NCBI GenBank assembly: GCA_964035545.1
Contig: OZ037771.1
Span: forward strand, 4,515,128 to 4,579,127
Reading direction: 5' to 3'
DNA from: Bugula neritina
Taxonomy: Eukaryota > Bryozoa > Gymnolaemata > Cheilostomatida > Bugulidae
DNA: 64,000 nt
Notes under the pieces: model-generated
Databases searched by the model: none
Seen by the model: the letters and a program-made list of their open reading frames with translations, nothing else
Told to the model about the DNA's origin: nothing
Shown: in pieces, positions 25,696 to 37,600 of the stretch
How the letters are laid out: the number at the start of each line of letters is the position of its first letter
Numbering within the stretch: position 1 is the stretch's first letter
Made by a program: the position numbers and the translations under genes

Positions 25696-28600
25696 TGATC
25701 ACATTATAATGTATTTCAAAGAATTCTATACCAACAGCCAAGAATCTCCAATAATGAATATGTTTTGCTGCAGGTGGGAGATCATATTATTGCATCATTT
25801 CCTGACAAAAATCGTCTCTATGACTTTCACATCGATAACGAAGATTTACACTCCATAAGGCTAGACACTGAGGACGGGTCGGCATTTTACTTTGACCACC
25901 CAGTTTGGCCAAAGTTTATGTACGTCAAGACATCTAATGAAAAACTAAGCCAATTTTCTCTGAACCATTGTAACGTGAGACGTCAAACAAGGCCCAAGTT
26001 TTATAGCGACAGTTGGATAAGATTTGAAGGCGTGGGTTGTTATAAAACCAACCCCATAAAAACATATTTGATTTCTAACCCATTAATTAAAGGTTGGTAT
26101 ATTTCTCCAATTACAACTTGCAGCCAGGTTTTGATTCATTGCACCACAGAACAACTAAAAACCACGTCCTTTTTGTTATTTTAGTCAACTTATTCAAGCT
26201 CATATTAGATATAGTCACACCAACTTGGATTGTACACCACCAGAACAAATGTTATATATGCTAGCTATGTTATAACGGGAACTTGTGGTATCCCGCTACA
26301 ACTTACTGTACAGCTGTTACTAATATGGCTAAGCCTTAGTGATTTACTATAACAGTATTATATGCATATACTTTATGGTAATTACCTTGTAGATTGTTGG
26401 TGACTCCTCTCGTTCCTGGTACGTCTACCTGAAGCTGGGTCTTACAGAGAAGTGCCTTCAGATAGCTGTTGGGTGTAGCAAGATACTTCTTGCCGGTTAG
26501 CTCCACGTCAGCTGCTTCAGGATAGGTTGAAGTATTACAAGGGTGGCTGTAATACTTAGGTTTCCTGCCGGTTGGTCCACGTCAGCTGCTTCAGGATAGG
26601 CTACTGTGTTTACAAGGGTGGCTGCATTTCCATATAAGGATAGAGCCAAGAAGCTGCAGGATCAGGGTGTTTGACGTATAGGAACTGACTTCAAAGCGAA
26701 AATGTAATTATAATTGTAACGAAATTAGTACATGTTACAGACAGTAGGAAACAGATGGGCTATTGTGATGGCATTAGTTCTCTCTAATCCGTATAACAAT
26801 AAAAAGTTAATATCAATGTGGGGTTTAGCTGGGCGTTAGGAAATGAGAATGTAGAATGACTCAGTGGGAAATGAATAAACCTAAAGTCCATAATTCCACT
26901 ACAACATTTCTCCTGACGAAAAAGAAAGCATAGCTCCTGCTATGTGTCTGTAGTACTTACAATGTAGTTCGAAATTATGGTAAGGTTCTACTTACGAAAT
27001 TGGGGTGTGGAGGTGAGTCAGTAAGTGATTCGTCTGAGTAAGTTGGTATTAATCAGAGCGTTCTACTTATTACTTACTAGGACTATTACTAACTAGGATG
27101 AGGAAATGGTATGAATGTTAAATTGCTCCGAATAGTTGTTGCGGCAGATATAATTATTATTAATAAAGTTCGAGTGGCTAGAATGCGGGGTTGTGTCATT
27201 GTGTGATTACCGGTAAGTTGGCGCGATCCTCAACTATAACTCTACGTACAAGCCACGCTACTCTGTTGACACCACTTCAACTCAATATTTCCATAACCTC
27301 AGTTTTCGATATCAGTATGTCTTCCAGTACGGTAGGTTGTATAATACTAATTAATTCTACGTTTTTATCATTGTGTGGATTCAGTTAGTATATCTGTGAT
27401 GTGAATATGTACGTAGCTTCAGTGGTAGTACTAGTAGTAGTTGTAGTATTTCGTTGTAATCAACTTTAAGTTTTTTAAGTTTTTACTTCAAACCTATCAA
27501 ATTAACTTCAGTAATTTAAAGTTCTTAGTCTAGATGTGACGATGTAACCCAAATTAAGTGTAATTTTCTCGTTCGATTTTTTGAGATATCATTCAAAAGT
27601 GATAAATTCAATAAAGTGATAAACTGTCAGTCCAGTGTCGTTTGACTATAGGTATTAGTTTTGAGTGAGACTAAAGTGTGTGTTTGCTGACCGAATTACC
27701 CACTTACAACAGTTATAGTGCTGCTACTAGTTGTGGTGTCAATACTTATAGATACTATGTCAATATGTCTGGTCAGTAGTTGAGTAGTATTGGCATTATA
27801 AAATTTTAATGATAAGAGTAAAGTTGTACTTAGTAACAATAGTCATTGGACTTAATGGTGGGTGTTGTCAATTAGTAAACGTGTTGCTATTGAATTGTCT
27901 AGCCGTTTTTGTAGTTATTTATACTGGCATAAATCCATCTTTATCTGGTTAATGTTAAAATAAGTAAATAATAATGAAAAAAAATAATAATAAAAAAAAA
28001 ACTTTTACTAGTAGGGGTACTAATTGTGGGTATTTCGGTCTCAGTGTTTTGTTTATGGTTATATATAATTGATCTAGTGGACCACTGGTATCCACTGCTA
28101 GCTGTTAAGCTGCTCTCCCAATGAAAAGAAAAGGGAATGGCTCCTGCCATTCGTTATTCTATTTATTCCTGAAGGGGTTAGTAAGCATTGGGGTAGATTT
28201 GTTAGTACCAGCAGACTGTTATATGTTAGTATCTAACTAGGGGGGGGGGGTTGATATATGCATCCGCTAGGCTATCGCTTATAATGACTTGAATGGATCC
28301 TTGCCCTTCAGATCTGCCCAATGCACTGCAACTGTTGGAGAGGCAGGGTGTTGGAGTGCTTTAGCAGTACCTCCACGCTTCACAGCACGGTGGCGGAGTT
28401 ACAAGAAACCACGACTGATCTACCCGTCACGTGGGGTTAGTAATTGGACTTATCGTCTAGCTCAAAGCAGTAGCAGTATAGGGTCGGTCATCGTAGCCAT
28501 ATCAATCCAATTGCCTTTCTGAGCAAGCATGCCTAGCTTATATGCCACTTTATGCTACAGGGTCTAACGTTACTGAACTCAGTTTAACTGAGTTGTTCTC

Positions 28601-31600
28601 AGCTCAGGAGGACCAAGATGGGGTCCTCATAATAAGTATTATAGGGCTAGGCACGCTGTTGCTAATGGCAGTGCTCAGCATGTTTGCTTGTCGCTATGGC
28701 GCCCGTAGATACATAGAATATAGAACCACCCCACAAAGCTAACATTACTAACGTCCCTATAATATACGTATATATATATATTTTTGTTTTTTTTTTTTCA
28801 TTTACTTCATTTTCATTCACTACTTATATGTGTATATTATATGTAAATATGTTTTTGTCATTGTATATCTATATACCAGTTAATAATATGTTAATAATAA
28901 ATCTAACTACCATTTAGCTCACATAATCATGTGTTTGTTTTATATTCTCTTTTAGGATACACTGGCCTAGTGGCCGGAATAGTATTAGGGGCCTTGGCCC
29001 TAGCCTTAATAGTTTATATATTCTGCTGTTGTAGGCCCGCTCGCAGGGCGAGAGACTGAGTAGTTAGTTTTGTGTTTGTTTTTTTTTTCTTTTAATAAAG
29101 GTAAAATAGTGTAAATCTAATCAGCTACCAATTGTATTCGTTTATTTCAATTTGAACTAGTCTTGCTAATGTAATCAACTTGTAAATAGAGGCTGTAGAG
29201 TGCAATTAGGATTAGAGTTGAGCCTTACTAAAACGATGGAATACTAGATAATCAAAATATAGTAGTAAATATGATATGCACTTTAAACAAAAAAGCAAGC
29301 CTAACTAGAATAGTCCGTCACGTTGAGTGTTCAGTCTTTTAATCATGCAACGGTATTATGGTAAGTCTAGTCTAAAGTCTGTAAGTGAATTGCGCCTCCC
29401 TCTTTTGCTTTGGTCTGCGCCTTAGACCGTATCGTTTATTGTTGCGAGTTGGTGGTGGTGGTGGCTCAATTCTTTCAGCTTCCTCAGTATTGTTATTCTG
29501 GGGCTCTTGGATACTAGTTCCTTCTCGGTTACCATTACTATATGCAATGTCTGTGTCGGTTCCATTATGGCGTGCATGTTCATCTTTATGTGTCTCAATT
29601 TCTGTTGTAGGTTGACAGTCAGTCTCTTGGCAGTCAGTTTCTCGGCAGTCTTCTTCACTAGACGGTCTGTCAGAGTGAAAATTGTCCGATTCTGGAGCCG
29701 AAGTTTCAACCTCCTCAGAACCTGAGTCGTGGGCCGCAGGTGAGTCTAGCTCAATTGATAGTTCAGATGTGGGTCCTCTAACTAGAGGTCCCTTGTACCT
29801 TTTCAACAGGTTCAAATGCACCCTAAATGGTGCCTGATCTGGCTCGTTGAATAGCTGTATGGCGGCAGTTGTATCAGTAATATGTTTTATAATATACATG
29901 CCCTGCCATCGCTTTATTAATTTTGCAGTCTTGTTTTTGTACGCCCTTTTGTTGTAGTACAACACTATATCTCCCACTCTGAGATCTGTGGGGCGTGCTT
30001 TCTTGTCATAGTATCTCTTCTGCCTTTCTTTGCCCTTTCCTATCAGCTGTCTGGCTGTGTCCCAAACCTCTTGCATCCTGTTGTGTAGCTTCGTAACGTA
30101 TGGTGCGTCGTCTTCCACAACAGGTGGGCGAGGTTTGGTCAGCTCGTATGGCATTCGCATTTCTCTGCAGAATAAGAGCATACTTGGTGACGTGGTGGTG
30201 GTGGTGTGTACCGATGAATTGTGCGCCAGTTGACAGAACGGGATGTATCTGTCCCAATCGCGATGGGTGCCTGGGTCGACGAAGTGAGACAACATATTGG
30301 CGATGGTTTTGTTGTATATCTCCACTTGTCCGTTGGATGCTGGCGAGTACGGTACACTAAATTTGGAGTCAGTTTTGAGAAGTTTATTCACTTCAACCAT
30401 AACTGAACTCATGAAAGACTTGGCCCTGTCCGAGAGTAGTACTGATGCGGCCCCGAATTTGCAAAAGATCTGCTCAACATAGACGCGAGCGACTGTTGCT
30501 GCTGATTGGTCAGCAGTGCAGATCATTTCGCACCATTTCGTAAAATGGTCGGTAAATACCAGAACGTATTTCATTCCATCAGCACTCTGCACGAACGGAC
30601 CAAGGAAGTCCATGGATAGCGTGTGGAATGGCTCTGTCGCTATCCTTGTTGCCAGGGGGACCCGAGTCTGAACTTTCGGGTTCTTCCTCTGCTGACATGA
30701 GTGGCATTCTGAGATATATTTTTCGACTGCTTGGTGCATCTTCGGAAACCAGTAGTGTTGTTTCAACCGGAGCATAGTCTTAGTCACTCCTGGATGCATA
30801 GCCGTTATGCTGTCATGCATAGCGTACATCAGGAGGTGACGCTGACTTGAGGGGATAGCCAGAAGTGCTTTGTCTTGATAGTTACGGTACACGAGCCCGT
30901 CAATTATCTTGAATTGCTTGCTGTCCGCAACTATCTGATTCGCTTTTGCCTTGGAGGCGTCTTCCGGAAACTTCCCCTTCTCCAGGTACAGAAGTATTGG
31001 CCCTAGGAAGTAGTCTTTCTTCTGCTGATTTCTTGTCTGTTCGTCGATAGGGCAGGATTCTACAGCAAGAATCTCTGCTCGTGACAGAGCGTCCGCCACC
31101 ACGTTCTGTTTGCCCGCCTGGTGTATGACCTCAAAGTCATAGTCGGCCAGTTGTATTGCCCATCTGGCAAGGCGGGGAGACAAGTCTGGTTTCTTTATAA
31201 TGTACGTACAGGCAGCGTTGTCAGTGATTAGTCTGAATTTGACATTCATCAGATACTGCCTGTAGTGTTTGACAGCGCACACTATAGCGAAGAGCTCCTG
31301 CTGGCAGGCGTCCCATTTCCTCTCGGCGGCTGTTAGCGTACGGGAGTAGAACGATATGGGGTGTTCCTTGTTGTCTCGGAGCTGAGACAGGACAGCCCCA
31401 ATCGCAGTTGCCGATGCATCAGTCGTCAAGATGAATGGGCTTTTAATGTCAGGAAAAACCAGAATTGGTGCTGTGGTGATTCTGGTTCTCAGCTCTTCCG
31501 AAGCCCTCTGACATTCTGCCGACCAGACAAACTCGGCGTCCTTAGACGTGAGTTTAATAATAGGAGTCGCGATCCGTGCGAAGTTTTTTATGAATGACCT

Positions 31601-34600
31601 GTAATACCCGAAAAGACCAAGAAGTCTCTTGACTTCGGTTTTGTTCCGCGGAGTGGGGAAATTTTTGATCTTCTCGGTATTGTGAGGTGCAACTGCTATA
31701 CCTTTGCTCGACAATATGTGTCCCAGGTATAGGATCTCCTTCTGACATAGCTGGCTTTTACTCAGTCTGAACTTTAGTCCAGCGTAACGGAGCCTGGAAA
31801 ACACCGTCCTGAGTAGTTGCAAATGGCTCTCAAACGTGGTTGATGCCATCAGCCAGTCGTCTAGGTAGACGCAGCTGCTGCCCTCACTTATCAGGTCGGC
31901 CATGATAGCTAATGCGAGGCGAGTGAATGTCGCAGGTGAGCCCGACATCCCTTGTGGCATTACCTTAAATTCATAACAGCCGAATGGCGTTATGAACCCT
32001 GATTTCTCCTGGGACGACTCATGCAGTGCTACTTGGAAGAAACCGGAACATAGATCGATGCTGCTGAAATATTTCTTGTTGTGCATGATTTCAACAGCGT
32101 TCTCTATGCTCGATATTGCCATAGACTGCTTAATCGTCACGGAGTTCAGTTTCCGGTAATCCACGCAGAATCTCCACCTCCCATCTTTCTTCTTGACCAA
32201 CACAACTGGTGAGGTCCAATTGCCAGCGCTGGGTGTGATCAGCCCGGCTTCTTGCATTTCATCCAGTTGTGCTTTTACTTCCGACCTAATACCTACTGGG
32301 ATGGCGTATGGTCGGCTGCGTATTGGGTGCGTATTGGGGGTTGTTTCCACCACGTGCTGTACTATATCAGTACGTCCAAGGTCAGTGACTCCTTCTCCAA
32401 TGATATCTTGGAACTCGTCCACCAGCCCTCGCAGCTTCTGAAACTGGTGTAGGTCCAATGTGGTGTCCTCCAGTTTCAGGCTTGAGCTAGGTTTGGATAG
32501 AGTCTTCGATTTTTCTTTTGGGGAGTTGACCTTGAGTAGTTCCAGATTTTCTTCCACCTGTTCCACGTTACCCACGATCGTGTCTTCTGGAATAGTTATG
32601 GGAGTCTTAGTGCAATTCATTATTGGCACCCAAATGCGTCTCTTGACTACCCTGTCAATTGATTTTCCCACCATTACCTTTTGTGGTAACTTGTCGCCTT
32701 CAAAATAGCAGGTGGCACCGTCCAAGGATGGACTTGTGATGGTGGCCACCACTGCCATCTCTGACAGAGGCGGTATGTCCACGCTATACGCCGTCCGTGC
32801 TACGTTGTTTATGGCTTCCGGTCCCATGGGTATCTTCCGTCGGTTGAAACCCAATGTGCACCTCTGGAAATCGTAGGTGACTTCTCCCAGCTTTGCTAGG
32901 AAATCAGTCCCTAGAATGACGTCGTGAGTAATTGCATTGGCCACAAAGAGTGAGTGTTCTACTCTTGTGTCCTTGCCTATTGTAATCACCACGTCCGATT
33001 TCCCGAGAATGTCTAAAGAGCTGTTGGTAACACCCCTTGCCTTTATCTTGTGTGGTTGTAGTGCCAATCCTAAGTTGGCAGCGATATTTGAGTTCACAAT
33101 GCTTATAGATGCGCCAGCGTCTGCTAACGCGGTACACCTCTTGCCGTTTACCTCTGCCCTTATTGTTGTTGTCCGACAGGTGTGACTATCTAGGATTCCC
33201 AATACTTGGGCAGCGGTTTTCGGCAATGGCGTGGTTAGTCATTGTGAAGACTCTTGCCTGGCTTGCTTGGTCCAAGAAGGCCAAGCGATGTCATCCGCCT
33301 CGGTCATATCCTCGAGCGCGGGATATAACCTTGCGGATGGGGTGTTTTGGTCAACAGTAGAAATGGGGGTTGTACTTTCTATTTGGGAATGAATGGGGGA
33401 TATTAAGGAATGTAATTCCGTGGCTGTCGTAGTTTCTTCTGCTGTTGGCTGGTGTGTTGTAATTTGTTCTACGTCTACAGCATCTACTACGATTCTGCCA
33501 CGCCTTTTGCAGATGTACTTGATGCATAGATGGTAATATAGTTTCTTGGAGATGAAGACGATTGAAGCAATCGTCACGATGAGGTTTGCCAGCATGGTCC
33601 ACAACTCATATACTGAGGCCACATGACCTCCGAACAAGAAGGAGAAATATGAGTTACCCAGTATGCCTTCCTGGGTCTCTATTCTATTCTTGTCCAAAGT
33701 ATGGTGTGGGGAGCTGACAACCCCAACGGCTTTCAACACCTGCGCTTGGCGGTTGAGTGTTGAAAGGATAGCATTTAAGGAGTGGTGATGACTAAAATCA
33801 GCCCAATTTAGTCTATGTGCGCGACTGAAGATATTTTCGTGTAATTCCAAGGGAGTAGCTCCTAATTTGATGTTTGGCAAGGATAGAATTGTAGTGTTTG
33901 GGGCCAGTTTTAGAGATTCGTTCCATGAATATAGGTAAATAATACCGTCCAATTTCACAGGAACTTCCTCTCTGTGAGTGCAGTCTACGTTGTATGAGTC
34001 AGGGTGTATTATGTTGTCTACAGGGTCCAGATATCCAATGGATTCGAGACCAGCTATAGATATTTGTATCGGCAAGTAGTTGGTGCAATTATTGTGTTTC
34101 ATTTTCAGTAGTTGGTAAGAGGTTCTTTCCAACTCGGTGCAGGGGTACACCTCTAAGTAGCCAGGGCCGGCTTTCGCGACCACGTTACTCAATTGCAACA
34201 TGTGTCTTGCTGCTGTTGTGGGGTGTCGTTCAAGTAGGAGAGTGATGAGGTTAATGGTTTGGGCAGTGTTGTGACACGAATAGTAGTATGAAGTCCAGAA
34301 TAGTTTTTGTGCGGTGGTGATTTGTTCTAACGCTAGAGCTTGCGCTATTGCGTTTATTGTAGACGCATATTGGCCTACGATCTGATATGTGGCTGTGACG
34401 TTGTTACGAATGGTAACATTGTGGAGTGGCGTTATGAACCTCAACATCAGCCCTTGGTCCGACATCGACGTGTTCTTGCCGTGGCAGTCCTTCGTCGAGT
34501 TGATTCCATATCGGGCGAACGTCAAGGCCATCGAGTGGTCGCTACTAACGAAGTGGTTGTCGAAGAAGGTGCCTTCCTCCATGTACCACTCCGTATGTCT

Positions 34601-37600
34601 GCAGTGGGTCTGCTTCCGTGGTTCCCATATGAGGATGGAACCGTCGTCCAATTTGCAGCTTCCTTCGTCATATTTGCAATGACGAACGTCGCCTGCAGTG
34701 GACTCGAATTCCTTATCCTCATGCCTTTTGTACACGGTCGCTCTAACTATGCTGCACTGATTCTTCGAGAAGAATTGCTTCTTGCAGCAGTGCTTGTACA
34801 CTGCTTCAACCTTGTTGCGCGTAGTGAAGACACCATCTCCGCCCTTAAGCTCACCCGCGTCACAGTGTTTTGAGGCAACCATGTCGATGCACTCTCCCCG
34901 CGTGATAGGCCGGTTCTCTATGTGAGCATTGCGGATTTTCACATCGGTGAAGAGAGACACTAACGTGGTGACCACAGATTTGAACTTCTTGCATTGGTAT
35001 GCTGGTGACTCCCATTCTATTGTGTTGGGTTTGTATACCATGATTTTTGTCTGTTGGGGCTGTCGCGTGGGGTCAGTCTTGTCATGTCCGGGGCAGGTGT
35101 AGTTAGTGTTCAGTCGGAACAAGTGGGGTTGGTCAGTATGGTGTGAGCCGCATACCATGGGGTTTTTTGCTTCTACCGGGGTCGCTCCACAGCCAAGGAA
35201 ACAGCTTAGCAAGCATAGCATTGCTAGTTGTACCGCATCCATGACTGAGAGTTTTCTGCCACCTCTTCTACTTTTGGCCTTCGGTCCTTTTGCCTTGGGA
35301 GTTAGTTCTACGGCGTTGACGTGTTCCTGGCCTGGATCTTGATTTAGGAACTGGAATGCAAACTCGTCAGGACCAAGGTCGCTGACGACGTTTACATTAG
35401 AGCATTTGCTCCCATAATGCCGGTTCCCGCAAGACTTGCAGGGCCAAGGATTTTGTCCACGCCCATTGCCGTAGTTCTGACCTGTGCGATTGTTATTGTG
35501 CCTGTGTGAAGATTGGTGGTTGTATGACCCTCTTTGTTGGTTAAAAGGGGCTTGGTGTTGGTTAAAAGGGGCCTGATGTTGGTTGTGGGTGCCTTGGTTA
35601 TAGTAGCGCTGTGGTTGGTTGTAACCACCTCTTCTGTTGCCTCGGTTACCACCGCGTCCTCTACCACGGTATCGGTTGGGCTGGTAGTTATTGCTCCTGT
35701 AACTTTTCTCCTCTTGCTCCTTGGATCTTATTGACTGAGCTTTTATAAGCTCAGCCAGACCGTCTATTTGCTTTTGCAGAGGAGCTATGAGTTCTGCTTG
35801 GCTCCGGGTGTAATTAATTTCCGCGACTATTTCTGACTCTATGAAATTTATTTTTTGAGTCTTGAGTGCTCCATCTACCGCTTCAAGCTTCTTTGCTTCC
35901 TCCAAGGTCTGTTGCAGGGTGAGTTCACCCTTCAGAAGGATATCCCTCTGATGGGCTTCGTTCAGCCCTGCAATAAATACGTTCGTCAACACTTTGTCTC
36001 TATATTCCTCCGGCATATCCAGGAATGCCGACTGGCCTTGAGAGACTACTTCTGTGAAGAATTCTCCAACAGTTTTCTTCCCCTGTGACAGTTTCCAGAG
36101 GCTCTTCCCTAGCAGTGGGTTGCTTCTCTGGAACATCGTAGCCAGTTTGGGTTTAAGTGCAGTGTAGCTGGTGGCACAGCCGGGCGCCTGTTTCACTACC
36201 TTTCGGTACGTTTGCCAAGCTGAGCCAGTGAGCTTGGCAGGTATGGCGAGGGCTAGTTGTTCGTTGTCATATCGATGGGGAGCCATTAGAACTTCCCATC
36301 TCTCTATAAAATTCTCCCAGGACTCCGTAGAGTCACCGGAGAAAGATGGCAGGCTATCCAAGTTGGGTGCCACACTTGCTATGATCTGCGTTTGGAATGG
36401 ATTGACGGTTGGTATGTTGGTAGAGGGTATGCCGCGTGGAGGTCGTGTTTGGGTTGAATAAGCTTGCAGTGTTGGGGTCATATGAGCTTGAGTTGACAAA
36501 CCATAGTTTGTCATTGTAAGGCTGGGTGTAGGGCCTGTTGAAGTGTTGCTGTTGATACAGTCACGTCGTAGCTCTGGAGATAGTGAGTTCCAAAACTTCA
36601 CTATCTCTTCCTTCGAGGTGGGTGTGTAATTTGTGTTTCTGGGTCTTGTGCCTGTATCGCTCGATGTCGCGGTCGAGCTGGTTATAGTGGTTGTCGCGGT
36701 TAGTGGAGTGTCAGTATAGTCAGGTAGTGTAGTAGAAGTTGAGGTGGTTATGGGAGGTTGTGTGGTAGTGTCGGAAGGGGGGCTCAATGTGGTAGGGGCA
36801 GATGAGGTTGCTTCTCCTGAGGTAGCCATTTGTCTAGTTACGCTCCGTGTCACTCGCCTGTTACTACTCATACAATGTGTGTGTGTTTGTTTATTATTGG
36901 CTTATTTTGTATTTTTATAAATTATTATGGCAGGTGTACTTAGTTTAATAATGAGTTGGAACAGAGTGAGCCTTCTGTTCCAGTAGAAGGATGTAAATAA
37001 CACCACTATGACTATCCTTTTGGTAGTTTGTAACTACCTTGTGAATGTGGAAATTAGATTAATTATGTCGGTTCTTGTTTCCTTGCTTAATTAGGCAATT
37101 ATTCTTAAATTAGATTAAATATAAGATAAATCTCCTGTTTTTACTTTTTATGAAATTAATTATTACAATTTGAATGTTAGGTATATGGTTGCAGCGGCTA
37201 TCAAAGTTTCTCAATACTTATTTCTAACTGGATAATTCAGTTTAGGTTTTATAACTTAGCTTATATATCTAAGGTTGTAAATTATTATAGTTATTATACT
37301 TGAACTTAATTTTTAAATTAGCGGTACCTCCTATCTAGATATTGGACGTATGTTAGCCCTGGGGTAGTTCTATATTGTGTTTATAAACTTACCCTGACTG
37401 GTTACGTTGTGGGTTGGGGTTAGCACTCACCAGTCTCCGTGGGGTGCGATTGTTCCCTTGACGAGTTTGTGATGATTTATAATTAATTGTTTAAAGGTAC
37501 TGATTTCTGTAACAGCAAAAGTAGTGTTAATAACACAGCAACAAGTAATATTGAAGCTTATAAAAAGGGAGTTGAGTCTTGGAATTCAAAATTGACAGTA

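Noticed and set aside
34340-34873. 177-residue plus-strand frame opposite the Env region
   Set aside because: A shadow of the minus-strand gag-env frame; no splice sites, membrane topology or start context of its own.
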